A stretch of 19,041 bases of DNA from JAAYAY01 sp964429355. Lineage in GTDB: Bacteria > Planctomycetota > Planctomycetia > Pirellulales > Thermoguttaceae. The number at the start of each line of letters is the position of its first letter. The first letter of the stretch is position 1. This document shows positions 6,996-15,772 of this stretch, in pieces. The notes beneath the pieces were generated by a model, which searched no databases, was not told where the DNA came from, and saw only the letters and a program-made list of their open reading frames with translations. The translations under genes and the position numbers were made by a program. The stretch is from positions 1-19,041 of the forward strand of contig CAYSCH010000164.1 in assembly GCA_964429355.1 (NCBI GenBank), in the 5' to 3' direction.

Positions 6996-9902
6996 ATGAA
7001 AACGATCCTGTTCACGCTGTCTTGCAGCCTGCTTCTGCCATCATTGATTCAGGCCGACGAATCCTGCCAGGCCCCCTTGGATGTCGTCGCACCCCGCGTG
7101 CCGGACAAGCTCTGCCGCGTGACGCTCAACCAGCAGGAACTGGGCGGGGAACTCGATCGCCGGATCCAGAACCTGATTCAACAGAACTACATGGTGGTGG
7201 ATCTGGACGGCAAATGGCTGGATCATTTTCGCAACCGCACCGACCGCGGCGACCGCAGCCACGTCTATTACGGTATTGGGAAGGTATTTGACGCCGGCAG
7301 CCTATTTGCCGCCTACACAGGTGACCCCAAAGTAGCCGCACGTACTCAGTACATCATCGACGAACTGGTGAAGTCGCGCGATGCGGACGGGTACCTTGGA
7401 TTCTGGAAGGTGGAGCCGGAGAATCGGCAAGACCACATCAACTGGATTCTTCACGAACAGGAATACATCAACCTGGCGCTGGTCCGGAATTATCGCACGA
7501 CGGGCAATCCCCAATCGCTGGCGCACGCGAAGACCATGGCCGACTACATTCTCAAGACATTTCCCACACCGCAAAATCCTTGCTACGACGCCGGCCAGAT
7601 CTGCACGGCGGGCCTGCCGGAAGGGATGCTGGAATTGTATCGCGTGACGGGCGACAAACGCTACTTCGACTTCGCCGCCGATGTGCCGCACGGCAACAAC
7701 CGCGGCGAGGTCCGGCTTGCGTCGCTGCGGACCTGGGAGCAGGATTTCAGCCGTCCCCCCCGCCACGTGTACGTGATGCTCGCACGCTGTTATGCCCAGA
7801 CCGAGCTCTTCCGCCTGACCGGTGAGCCGAATCTGCTGAACATGAGCCAGCTCATGCGAAACGAGCTGCTCAAAAAGGACGAGGGGGGAATGCTGGTTAC
7901 CGGCTCGTGTTCCGATGGTGAACAGTTCACCTACAACCAGAACGGGGCCGGGGCCATCGGTGAATCGTGCGTTACCGCCTACGTATTGCGCTGGATCGAC
8001 AGCCTCATGAGGCTGGAAGGCGACATGCGCTACGGCGACCTGCTCGAACGAACCATCTACAATGCCCTGCTGGCGGCCAACTCTCCCGACGGACGCTGGA
8101 TCCGTTACTTCACCCCCTTCACCGGAGAACGCCAGTACGACACCCGCGACTTCTTCTGTTGCTGCGGGAATTATCGCCGTGCGGTGGCCGAGTTGCCGCA
8201 GAAGGTGTATTACCGCACACCGGAGGGGGGAATTGCATTGAATCTGTTCACCAATTCGAAGAAGACGTTCAACGTGAAGGGGCAGGCCGTCACGATTCTG
8301 CAGGAAACCGCCTACCCCAACGACGGGGATGTGAAGCTGACGTTTTCGACTGAGAATCCGACGGCACTGCCGTTTCAATTCCGCACGCCACGATGGTGCG
8401 AGAAGATTACGGTGAGGGTAAACGATGAAGTGCCCGTGGACATTGACCCGCTGGACCAGAAACTCGGGTGTTACGTGCTCGACCGGACATGGAAGGACGG
8501 CGACGTGGTACGAATCTCGATGCCCATGGCATGGCGGATGCTGCGAGGCCGGGCAGTCCAGGACGGCCGTGTGGCGCTCTTGCGCGGGCCGATCGTGTAC
8601 TGTATCGGCAAGGACCAGAACTCCGAACTGCTCGTGAAATGCCCCGAACCGCGGAATCTCGTGATCGACCCGGCTTCGATCACCGAACCGGTGAGCGATG
8701 ATTCGATTCGTCCCGGCGGTCTGAAAGTTGTCGCCAAGGCGTGGCTGAATCGGGATTGCAGCGGCGAGAAAGTCGATGTCACCCTGACCGAGTTCATCGA
8801 CCCCAGCGGCCGCGACGTGTACTTCTGCGTGCCGGATCTTACGGACACGTCGCCGGTGCGGTTGATGGACGACGAGATCGTGACGTGGCCGAACGAGTTT
8901 GTCAACGCCCACGTGCTCAAGGCGTTTTACGGGCCCAAGGCGACGGGCGACCTCGAGGCGACCTTCGAAATCCGGGGGGACGTCGTGGCGGACCTGGCGG
9001 CAGACTATGTCAATCCGGGAGGCAAGACGGGCCTGGTGGCGGAATTTTCCGATGTTACGGGGGGGAGTTGGGCGTTTTACAACTGCAAGAACGGCGGGCT
9101 GCTGTCGACCGCCGCAGCCGGCGACGTGAAGCCGCTCGGCTCCCAATTCAAGGCGTTCGGTTCGCCCCTGGGCTACGCCTACGGGCTGGAGAATCAGGGC
9201 GATGAGCTGGGGTTCGTGTCGAACCACGCCCCCAGCGACCAGCAGGAGCAGGCGTGGCGGGATCACTATACGGAACACATGTTCGACATGGTGCTCACGG
9301 GAGGCGAGCGGGACGAATTCCTTTACACCCACCCGATTTCCGACAGTCTGTGCTACAACGTGTTCCGCTGGACACCCTCGGTTGATGTGCAGAAGAAGGA
9401 CATAACCTTGTGCGGCACGGTGCTGTCGAATCTGGGCGACGGAGTCGAGCTGCGCGTGATCCGCTGGAACGACGACACACAAATGGATGTTGTGGGCAAG
9501 TTCAACACCAAGGACCTCACGGTCGGCAAATGCGGCACCGCCGAGTTCGCCCTGCATCTGCGGCCCGGCGAGGTCGGCAGGCATCTCGACTTCGTCGTGC
9601 ACAACGCGGGTTCCCATGTCTGCGACGCCACCGCCCTGTCCCGGAACCTGAACCTGGTGCTGAAAATCCGGGCGTACACTAACGTGAAGCAGGCTGACCA
9701 GCAAACCGACGTGACGGAAAAGGTGCAGGCGAGATTTCACAACCGCCTCGTCACGCCGCTTGGTCCGTACGCCGAACTGTTTGGCGACCTGGCGCCCAGT
9801 GCGGAAAAGACCCTGAAAGTCAAACTCAACTACTGGCGAGAGGGCGTGGTGAAGTACCTTGAATTCCCACACGACTCGGCCCTGGATTTGACCGGGAAAT
9901 AA
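6996..9902 (+). CDS. Exported GH127-type glycosidase (beta-L-arabinofuranosidase-like) with long C-terminal extension
   Basis: This 968-residue protein has a Sec-type signal peptide (MKTILFTLSCSLLLPSLIQA) and probably acts outside the cytoplasm. An alpha/alpha-barrel (about 30-410) with LYRVTGDKRYFDFA and LERTIYNALLAANSPDG repeats the GH127 (old DUF1680) pattern. A beta-sandwich (about 415-620, with LLRGPIVYCIG) follows. Active-site candidates, by alignment to the Bifidobacterium enzyme HypBA1, are acid/base E309 (SDGEQFT), zinc ligands E323 and C325 (GESC), and C388-C389 in FFCCCGN, matching the family CC-x-x-N with Cys nucleophile. Residues about 630-968 have no counterpart in the ~660-residue HypBA1 and form an unrecognised beta-rich region. 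Start supported by GGAG 7 nt upstream. It is followed after 50 nt by the GH2 gene, probably one operon. The exact substrate is uncertain. Confidence 0.88.
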   Translation: MKTILFTLSCSLLLPSLIQADESCQAPLDVVAPRVPDKLCRVTLNQQELGGELDRRIQNLIQQNYMVVDLDGKWLDHFRNRTDRGDRSHVYYGIGKVFDAGSLFAAYTGDPKVAARTQYIIDELVKSRDADGYLGFWKVEPENRQDHINWILHEQEYINLALVRNYRTTGNPQSLAHAKTMADYILKTFPTPQNPCYDAGQICTAGLPEGMLELYRVTGDKRYFDFAADVPHGNNRGEVRLASLRTWEQDFSRPPRHVYVMLARCYAQTELFRLTGEPNLLNMSQLMRNELLKKDEGGMLVTGSCSDGEQFTYNQNGAGAIGESCVTAYVLRWIDSLMRLEGDMRYGDLLERTIYNALLAANSPDGRWIRYFTPFTGERQYDTRDFFCCCGNYRRAVAELPQKVYYRTPEGGIALNLFTNSKKTFNVKGQAVTILQETAYPNDGDVKLTFSTENPTALPFQFRTPRWCEKITVRVNDEVPVDIDPLDQKLGCYVLDRTWKDGDVVRISMPMAWRMLRGRAVQDGRVALLRGPIVYCIGKDQNSELLVKCPEPRNLVIDPASITEPVSDDSIRPGGLKVVAKAWLNRDCSGEKVDVTLTEFIDPSGRDVYFCVPDLTDTSPVRLMDDEIVTWPNEFVNAHVLKAFYGPKATGDLEATFEIRGDVVADLAADYVNPGGKTGLVAEFSDVTGGSWAFYNCKNGGLLSTAAAGDVKPLGSQFKAFGSPLGYAYGLENQGDELGFVSNHAPSDQQEQAWRDHYTEHMFDMVLTGGERDEFLYTHPISDSLCYNVFRWTPSVDVQKKDITLCGTVLSNLGDGVELRVIRWNDDTQMDVVGKFNTKDLTVGKCGTAEFALHLRPGEVGRHLDFVVHNAGSHVCDATALSRNLNLVLKIRAYTNVKQADQQTDVTEKVQARFHNRLVTPLGPYAELFGDLAPSAEKTLKVKLNYWREGVVKYLEFPHDSALDLTGK

Positions 9903-9952
9903 GCCGCTGACCATCTGCAACTTCCCCTCAAGCCCGTCACCAAGGAGACTCC

Positions 9953-12900
9953 ATGACCGGCACCAAAATGCCCAGCCTGTCGTTTTTGACCGTGCTGCTG
10001 CTGACCTGGCTGACTTTCGCCTCTGGCACGAAGGCGCTGGCTGCGGAGGTTTCTTCGCTGGATGGCGAAGGCTGGCGGATCGCGTCGGACCCGAGGAACG
10101 AGGGGCGCGAGGGGAAGTGGTTTGCCTCGCCTCGGGAAGAGGCCGAGCCAACGAAAGTACCGTGGATCATCCAGGACGCGCTGCCCGGCTATCACGGTGT
10201 GGCCTGGTATTGGCGGGAGTTCGGCGCTTCCCCAAACCCACATGGGGATGGACGGTATCTGCTGCGATTCTGGGCGGTGGACTATCTGGCAGAAGTCTGG
10301 CTGAATGGAACGTTCGTCGGCACGCACGAGGGGGGCGAGACACCGTTTGTGCTCGACGTGACGGACGCAATCCGAGTTGGCGCAAAGAATCTTCTCACGG
10401 TGCGTGTGCTGAACCCTACCCATGAACGCATTGACGGGATCGTGCTGGGAGAGATACCGAAGCAGGCGCGAGTGATCCCTTACCAGGCTGGCGCCGCCTA
10501 CAATCACGGCGGGATCACCGGTTCGGTGGAGTTGCTTGCAACGCCGGCGGTGCGTGTGGAGGATCTCCATGCGCAGCCCGAACCCATGACAGGGATAATC
10601 ACGATTCAGGCCAACGTGCGCAACGCGGCCAAGACGGCGGCGCGAGGCCAATTGGAATTCACGGTCGCACCGGCGGCCAGCGGCGAGACATTGTGCGTGG
10701 CGGTGGTTGAGCGGGAGCTCCCCCCGGGCGACACCCTGGTGGAAGCCAAGGTGAAAATCGACCAGCCGCGGTTATGGGAGTTGAACGATCCCTTTCTCTA
10801 CCGCGTGACCACGCGAGCAGGCGACGACGAACGCTCGGTGCGTTGCGGCTTCCGCGAGTTCCGGTTCGAGAACGGCTTCTTCCGTCTCAACGGCCGGCGT
10901 ATCTTCCTGCGATCGACGCACACCTGCAATCATTTCCCCGTCGGCCTGAAGCTGCCGCCCGATCCCGACATGGCCCGGCGGGACCTGCTCGACTTGAAGG
11001 TGATGGGATTCAACATGATCCGGTTCATCTGGGGTGGAGCGGAGAGATATCAACTCGACCTCTGCGACGAAATCGGGCTGATGGTCTACGAAGAATCGTT
11101 CGCGTCGTCGTCGACGCAGGACTCGCCGGAGCTGGCCGAGCGATGGGAACGGTCGATTTCCGAGCTGATCCGGCGCGATCGCAATCATCCGAGCGTGGTG
11201 ATCTGGGGACTGCTGAACGAGATCCGGAACACACCGCAGTTCCGTCTCGCGGCGGGTTCGTTGCCGCTGATTCGCCAACTCGATCCGGCGCGCATGGTGT
11301 TTCTCAACAGCGGCCGGTGGGATCTGGCGGCCGCCGGCGATGAGGTGTTCTCCAAGCTCGACATCTGGCACAGCGATACCGGCCGCGAACCGTGGGCCAC
11401 GCTCAACCCATCCGCCGAGCCGTTCGAGACGCCGTTCAGTTTCACGTGGCCGCCGCGGCAGGTGGCTTTGCATCCGGGACCACGCGGCCAGTACAGCGTC
11501 GTCCGCTGGACCGCCCCCGAGTCGGACCGTTACAGCATCGCCGCGACGTTCACCGGCTTGTTCAAGGCCACAACCGACGTACATCTTCTCCACAATGGCC
11601 GGCCCCAATTCAGCGCTCAACTCAACATGGGGGGCAATCCGAACACGGCCGCAGAAACGTGCGAATTGCCAGTGGAAAAGGGGGACAGGTTGGATTTCGT
11701 GGTCGGTTGGGGAGACGGCAGCTACGGCAGCGACAGCACGGCGCTGACTGCGACGATCCGATCGACCGGAGACCGCGTCTACGACCTGGCCGCCGATTTC
11801 CCCAGCCAGGCGAATCCTTCCGACCCGTGGTCGTGCGGCTGGCTGGCGCCGGGCGCCCAGCCCGACGCGACCACGTTCACCCTCTACACAGAGTCAAGAT
11901 ACAAAGCACCGCCGCGTTTCGGAAGTCTTGCCAATCCCGGCTCCGCCGAATGGGAAGACGTTCTGAGCGACCAGCACAATTACCCGCGAGTGCCGCACAC
12001 GGCCGCCACGATCCAGGGCCTGCGGAACCTGACGGGTGGAAACCTGCCGCTGTTGCTCTCGGAATACGGCATCGGCAGTGCGGTGGATTTGTGGCGTACG
12101 ACGCGCCACTTCGAGCGACTCGGCAAGACCGAGGTCGAGGATGCGCAGTTCTATCGCGACAAGCTCGACCGTTACCTGGCAGACTGGCGGCAATGGAAGC
12201 TCGACGAACTGTACGCGCGGCCGGAGGATTTCTTTGCGGAGAGCCTGCGCAAAATGGCCGGTCAGCGCACGCTCGGGCTCAACGCGATCCGCTCCAACCC
12301 GGGCATTGTCGGATACAGTCTCACCGGCATGAACGACCACGTCAGTTGCGGCGAAGGACTGACGACCACCTTCCGCGAGCTGAAGCCCGGCACGGTGGAC
12401 GCGATGTTTGAGGGTTTCGCGCCGCTGCGGTTGTGCTTGTTCGCCGAGCCGGTCAGTGTCTATCGCGGCACGAGCATTCGCTTCGAAGCCGTGCTGGCCA
12501 ATGAAGACGCGCTGATGCCGGGTCAGTATCCGGTCCGGCTGCTTGTGGTTGGCCCCGAAAACCAGCGTGTGTTCGAGAAGACGGTGGACGTGACCGTTGC
12601 CGCAGAATCGCCTTTCTCGCTGCCCATTTTCGCCGAAGACGTTGTGATCGATGGCCCGTCGGGCCGGTATCGGTTTCTGGCTTCGCTGGAACGTGGCGGC
12701 GCGGCGACGGGGGGCGAAACGGAGTTCTTTGTGGCCGACCCGGCGGAGATGCCGGAAGTCAAGACCGAGGTGGTGCTGGCCGGCGATGACGCCGTGCTGG
12801 CGAAGTGGCTGGCCGATAATGGAATTCGTTTCCGGACGCTTGTACCAGGCCAACCGGCGTCGCGCGAGGTAATCCTGGTCTCCAGGACGCCACCGGCGAT

Positions 12901-13402
12901 GGAGGAACTGTGGCGGCGAGTCGAGGGTGGAGCGACGGCGGTGTTCTTATCGCCCGACGATCTGAAAAAGGGGGATCAACCGCTTGGCTGGCTGCCGCTG
13001 GCCAACAAGGGCACCGCATTGCCGATTCACGGCTGGCTGTATCTGAAGGACGAGTGGGCAAAACGCCATCCGATCTTTGACGGCCTGCCGTCCGGCGGCC
13101 TGATGGACTACACGTTCTACCGTGAGATCATTCCCGATACCGTGCTGACCGGCCAGGATCCACCGGCCGAGGCGGTGGCGGGTGCGATCAAGGCTTCGCA
13201 GGATTACTCGTCGGGACTGATGCTGGCAGTCTACGAATCCGGCGCGGGGCGGTTTGTTTTGAGCACCCTGCTGATCCGGGAGAATCTTGGCACCCATCCG
13301 GCAGCAGAACGACTGCTCCGCAATCTGTTGAATTACGGGTCCGTTGAGACGAATGCCGCGTCGCCCCTCTCGGAGGGCGATGTTGACGAAGGCACTCGAT
13401 GA
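9953..13402 (+). CDS. Exported GH2-family glycosidase with a domain inserted in the catalytic barrel
   Basis: This 1149-residue secreted protein has a signal peptide (about 1-31), then a jelly-roll sugar-binding domain (about 40-185; YLLRFWAVDYLAEVWLNG), an Ig-like domain (190-300), and the GH2 barrel opening with FFRLNGRRIFLRS near 310. The acid/base is E423 (WGLLNEI) and the likely nucleophile E704 (LLLSEYG), with the usual D-x-H-x-Y motif (DQHNYP) from 672. The two glutamates are 281 residues apart, against 76 in LacZ. The excess is a beta-rich inserted domain (about 480-660; VALHPGPRGQYSVVRWTAPE). After a further beta domain (820-930), residues about 940-1140 resemble a glutamine-amidotransferase-like fold. 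AAGGAG lies 5 nt before the ATG. GH2 activities vary (galactosidase, glucuronidase, mannosidase, arabinopyranosidase), so the substrate is open. Confidence 0.86.
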   Translation: MTGTKMPSLSFLTVLLLTWLTFASGTKALAAEVSSLDGEGWRIASDPRNEGREGKWFASPREEAEPTKVPWIIQDALPGYHGVAWYWREFGASPNPHGDGRYLLRFWAVDYLAEVWLNGTFVGTHEGGETPFVLDVTDAIRVGAKNLLTVRVLNPTHERIDGIVLGEIPKQARVIPYQAGAAYNHGGITGSVELLATPAVRVEDLHAQPEPMTGIITIQANVRNAAKTAARGQLEFTVAPAASGETLCVAVVERELPPGDTLVEAKVKIDQPRLWELNDPFLYRVTTRAGDDERSVRCGFREFRFENGFFRLNGRRIFLRSTHTCNHFPVGLKLPPDPDMARRDLLDLKVMGFNMIRFIWGGAERYQLDLCDEIGLMVYEESFASSSTQDSPELAERWERSISELIRRDRNHPSVVIWGLLNEIRNTPQFRLAAGSLPLIRQLDPARMVFLNSGRWDLAAAGDEVFSKLDIWHSDTGREPWATLNPSAEPFETPFSFTWPPRQVALHPGPRGQYSVVRWTAPESDRYSIAATFTGLFKATTDVHLLHNGRPQFSAQLNMGGNPNTAAETCELPVEKGDRLDFVVGWGDGSYGSDSTALTATIRSTGDRVYDLAADFPSQANPSDPWSCGWLAPGAQPDATTFTLYTESRYKAPPRFGSLANPGSAEWEDVLSDQHNYPRVPHTAATIQGLRNLTGGNLPLLLSEYGIGSAVDLWRTTRHFERLGKTEVEDAQFYRDKLDRYLADWRQWKLDELYARPEDFFAESLRKMAGQRTLGLNAIRSNPGIVGYSLTGMNDHVSCGEGLTTTFRELKPGTVDAMFEGFAPLRLCLFAEPVSVYRGTSIRFEAVLANEDALMPGQYPVRLLVVGPENQRVFEKTVDVTVAAESPFSLPIFAEDVVIDGPSGRYRFLASLERGGAATGGETEFFVADPAEMPEVKTEVVLAGDDAVLAKWLADNGIRFRTLVPGQPASREVILVSRTPPAMEELWRRVEGGATAVFLSPDDLKKGDQPLGWLPLANKGTALPIHGWLYLKDEWAKRHPIFDGLPSGGLMDYTFYREIIPDTVLTGQDPPAEAVAGAIKASQDYSSGLMLAVYESGAGRFVLSTLLIRENLGTHPAAERLLRNLLNYGSVETNAASPLSEGDVDEGTR

Positions 13403-13429
13403 CTGGGCTTCGGCCGATTCCGGTTTCTG

Positions 13430-13459
13430 TTGACAGCGTGTTTGGCGTCACTTTATAAT
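13430..13459 (+). promoter_or_regulatory. Consensus sigma70 promoter of the TetR/efflux operon
   Basis: TTGACA (13430-13435) and TATAAT (13454-13459) both match the consensus at all six positions, with an 18-nt spacer. It lies 43 nt before the TetR gene. Such a strong core promoter is expected where a repressor keeps it off. Confidence 0.82.
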
Positions 13460-13464
13460 TTATT

Positions 13465-13480
13465 GACGGACGAGTCCGTC
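13465..13480. promoter_or_regulatory. Probable TetR operator
   Basis: GACGGACGAGTCCGTC is an inverted repeat with perfect 7-bp arms (GACGGAC and GTCCGTC) around a 2-nt centre. It begins 5 nt after the -10 box and overlaps the expected transcription start, the usual position for TetR-family autorepression. That it binds this TetR protein is inference. Confidence 0.65.
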
Positions 13481-13502
13481 TGTTGAATCAGGGGAGCCAT
13501 GC

Positions 13503-14171
13503 ATGCCCGAAAGAGACGCCGGGCGAAAATCGCCGGGACGGCCGAAAGACAAGGCCCGGGCGGCGCTGCGCCGCCAGCAAATCCTGGATGCCGCCGCTTC
13601 CGTCTTTGCCCAACACGGGTACGGCAACACGGATGTGCAGTTCGTGGCCGACACCCTGCAGGTTGGCAAGGGCACGGTGTATCGTTACTTCCCCAGCAAG
13701 GAGGCGTTGTTCCTGGCGGCTGTGGATCGCGGGATGCAGCGACTGAACGAGCGGTTCGCGGCGGAGGTGGTCACGATCGCCGAACCACTGGAGCGGATGG
13801 CACACGCGCTTCGTGTGTACCTGGATTTCTTCCGGGAGCACCCGGAGTACGTGGAGTTGCTGATCCTGGAGCGGGCCGAATTTCGCGACCGCAAGAAGCC
13901 GACGTACTTCGAGCACCGGGACGCCCACATGCATCCGTGGCACGAGTTGTTCCGCGGCTTGATCGCCGAGGGGCGCCTGCGGGACGTTCCCGTAGAACGG
14001 ACGGCGGAAGTGCTCAACGATCTGGTTTACGGTACGATGTTCACCAATTACTTCGCCAAGCGGAACGAACCGATCGAGGCGCAGGCGGAGCAAATCCTGG
14101 ACCTCGTGTTTCATGGCATCCTGAGCGATGGGGAACGCAGGAAGAGAAAGCGTCGGCGAGGCACCGGGTGA
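13503..14171 (+). CDS. TetR/AcrR-family transcriptional repressor
   Basis: This 222-residue regulator has the TetR DNA-binding domain at residues about 20-70: RRQQILDAAASVFAQHGY, then the recognition helix and signature VGKGTVYRYFPSKEALF (54-70). The C-terminal part is helical and would bind a ligand and dimerise. A very basic tail (RKRKRRRGTG) ends the protein. The start at 13503 is supported by GGGGAG 6 nt upstream. The nearby out-of-frame ATG at 13499 is not used. The gene leads an operon with the membrane-fusion and RND genes and lies just behind its own probable operator, so it most likely represses itself and the pump until an inducer binds. The inducer is unknown. Confidence 0.92.
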   Translation: MPERDAGRKSPGRPKDKARAALRRQQILDAAASVFAQHGYGNTDVQFVADTLQVGKGTVYRYFPSKEALFLAAVDRGMQRLNERFAAEVVTIAEPLERMAHALRVYLDFFREHPEYVELLILERAEFRDRKKPTYFEHRDAHMHPWHELFRGLIAEGRLRDVPVERTAEVLNDLVYGTMFTNYFAKRNEPIEAQAEQILDLVFHGILSDGERRKRKRRRGTG

Positions 14172-14246
14172 CGGGCGCCCGGCCATGGAAGGCCTATGGC
14201 GCAGGTGTAGATGGAAGGAGGCGAACCTGGAGTGAGGGGACGACAC

Positions 14247-15641
14247 ATGTCAACGCAATTCCGCTGGCTCCGCCGGTCGCTGATCGTGCTGGGCACGCTC
14301 GGTGCGACGGCGGTCCTGGTGCTCGTTATCAACAAACGGCAGTGGGCTGACGAGCCGGCGAACGCGGAGCGTGCGGCGGAATTCGTGGCGACCGCACCTG
14401 CGGCAACGGCTGCTGCGGAGCGCCCCATCGCCGTGACCGTCGCGCCGATCGCGATGGGCGAGGTGCAACGGTCCGTGGAAGCCGTCGGCACGTTCTACGG
14501 GTTTGATGAACTGACCGTGAGCGCGGAGGTTTCCGGCCGTGTGGTTCGGGTGTTCCACGACGTCGGCGAGATCGTCCAACCGGGCGACGCGCTGCTCGAG
14601 ATCGATCCGACCGACTACGAACTGGCCGTGGAAGAGAAGCGGCGGGAGATCGAACTGGATGGGACCCGGATCGGTCTGCGCGAGTACGTGCCGGCCGACA
14701 AGGATTTCAACCCGGACAACATACAGAAACTCATCGATCAGGTGTTCAAGATCGACGACCTGCCCAGGGTCGTCAGCGCCAGGGAAGAGATGGAAAATGC
14801 CGCTTTGCGACTGGAACGGGCCGAAAAGCTCGTTGCTGATGGAGCTTTGGCGTCGGAAGAGTACACCGGGCGAAACAAGGACCTGAAGGTAGCTCAGGCC
14901 AATTACGAGCAGGCCCGCTGGGACTCGTGGGCCATCATCGCGGGGATCCGGTTCCGCTTGGTTCAATTGCGCACGGCCCAGCGCAAGCTCGAACTCACGA
15001 CCGTGAAAGTCCCCACGCCGACCCAGCGCACGCGAATCCCGAAGGAGGTCAAGTACGGGGTGGTCGATCGCAAGGTGACGGAGGGCGAGATGGTCGCACC
15101 TGGAATTTCGGCTGCCACGTTCGAACTGGTCATGGACGGCGTTTTGAAGCTGAAGGCCGCCGTGCCGGAACGGTTTGTCAGCCAGGTCCAGGTTGGCCAG
15201 GTAGCGCGAGTTTATGTAGACGCCTATCCCAACCGCGAGTTTCCGGGCGAAGTGTTCGCAATCAACCCGATGATCGACCGCACAAGCCGGACCTTCATGG
15301 TCGAGGTGTACGTCGACAACCCCCAGCGCGAACTCAAGGCGGGGGGATTCGCCAAGGTGGACATTCTCACGCATGTGGACCCTCAGGCGTGGAAGGTACC
15401 CGTCGACGCGATTGTCAGTTACGCCGGTTCGACGAAGATCTTCATCATCCGCCAGGGGCGCGCCCATGCGATACCGATCGCCCCCGGTGTGGAAGGCCGC
15501 GGCTGGGTGGAGCTCGTTCGCCCGTCCGAATCTGACCTCCGCCCGGACGACCAGGTGATCACCAGCGGTCAGGAGAAGCTGGCCGAAGGCGTTGCCGTGC
15601 AAGTACGGACGAAGGACGACGTCCAGAATCCCGAGCCCTAG
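14247..15641 (+). CDS. RND efflux membrane-fusion (periplasmic adaptor) protein
   Basis: This 464-residue adaptor links the RND pump to an outer-membrane channel. An N-terminal membrane anchor (about 10-28, SLIVLGTLGATAVLVLVI) has no lipobox. The first half of the lipoyl domain is SAEVSGRVVRVFHDVGEIVQPGDALLEID, in two parts SAEVSGRVVRVFHDVG and EIVQPGDALLEID, around residues 90-115. A helical hairpin (about 120-255) follows, then the second lipoyl half. There the usual AP-x-DG-x-V is replaced by VPTPTQRTRIPKEVKYGVV, an uncommon insertion. Beta-barrel and membrane-proximal domains complete it (LKAAVPERFVSQVQVGQ; TSGQEKLAEGVAV). I chose the ATG at 14247, with GAGGGGA 6 nt upstream; an in-frame ATG at 14211 would add 12 residues. 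It follows the TetR gene by 75 nt. Confidence 0.9.
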   Translation: MSTQFRWLRRSLIVLGTLGATAVLVLVINKRQWADEPANAERAAEFVATAPAATAAAERPIAVTVAPIAMGEVQRSVEAVGTFYGFDELTVSAEVSGRVVRVFHDVGEIVQPGDALLEIDPTDYELAVEEKRREIELDGTRIGLREYVPADKDFNPDNIQKLIDQVFKIDDLPRVVSAREEMENAALRLERAEKLVADGALASEEYTGRNKDLKVAQANYEQARWDSWAIIAGIRFRLVQLRTAQRKLELTTVKVPTPTQRTRIPKEVKYGVVDRKVTEGEMVAPGISAATFELVMDGVLKLKAAVPERFVSQVQVGQVARVYVDAYPNREFPGEVFAINPMIDRTSRTFMVEVYVDNPQRELKAGGFAKVDILTHVDPQAWKVPVDAIVSYAGSTKIFIIRQGRAHAIPIAPGVEGRGWVELVRPSESDLRPDDQVITSGQEKLAEGVAVQVRTKDDVQNPEP

Positions 15642-15659
15642 GACGCCGTCAACAGCTTG

Positions 15660-15680
15660 CCGGGGGACCGTCCCGGTTTT
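15660..15680 (+). terminator. Weak hairpin with T-run between adaptor and pump genes
   Basis: CCGGG (15660-15664) pairs with CCCGG (15672-15676), with one further G-U pair possible, and TTTT follows. The T-run is short. If it works it would reduce pump expression relative to the adaptor rather than end the operon. It may equally be chance. Confidence 0.3.
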
Positions 15681-15702
15681 CACGTAGCGCAGCGGAGAGA
15701 AG

Positions 15703-15753
15703 ATGGGACTGTTCCAGTGCCTATTCGGGAAGATGTTTCTTTACGACGACTGA
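15703..15753 (+). CDS. Possible short leader ORF before the RND gene
   Basis: A 16-codon frame encodes MGLFQCLFGKMFLYDD. GGAGAGAAG sits directly before its ATG, and its stop lies 19 nt before the RND start. The RND gene itself has no clear ribosome site, so translation of this small frame could help ribosomes reach it. No homology is recognised and chance is a real possibility. Confidence 0.25.
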   Translation: MGLFQCLFGKMFLYDD

Positions 15754-15772
15754 GTTCTTTTGGACTGGATCC

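Noticed and set aside
7302..10151. Very long open frame antisense to the GH127 gene
   Set aside because: It is a GC-rich shadow. The sense frame has signal peptide, catalytic motifs and ribosome site, while the antisense text is His/Arg/Val-rich with no domain.
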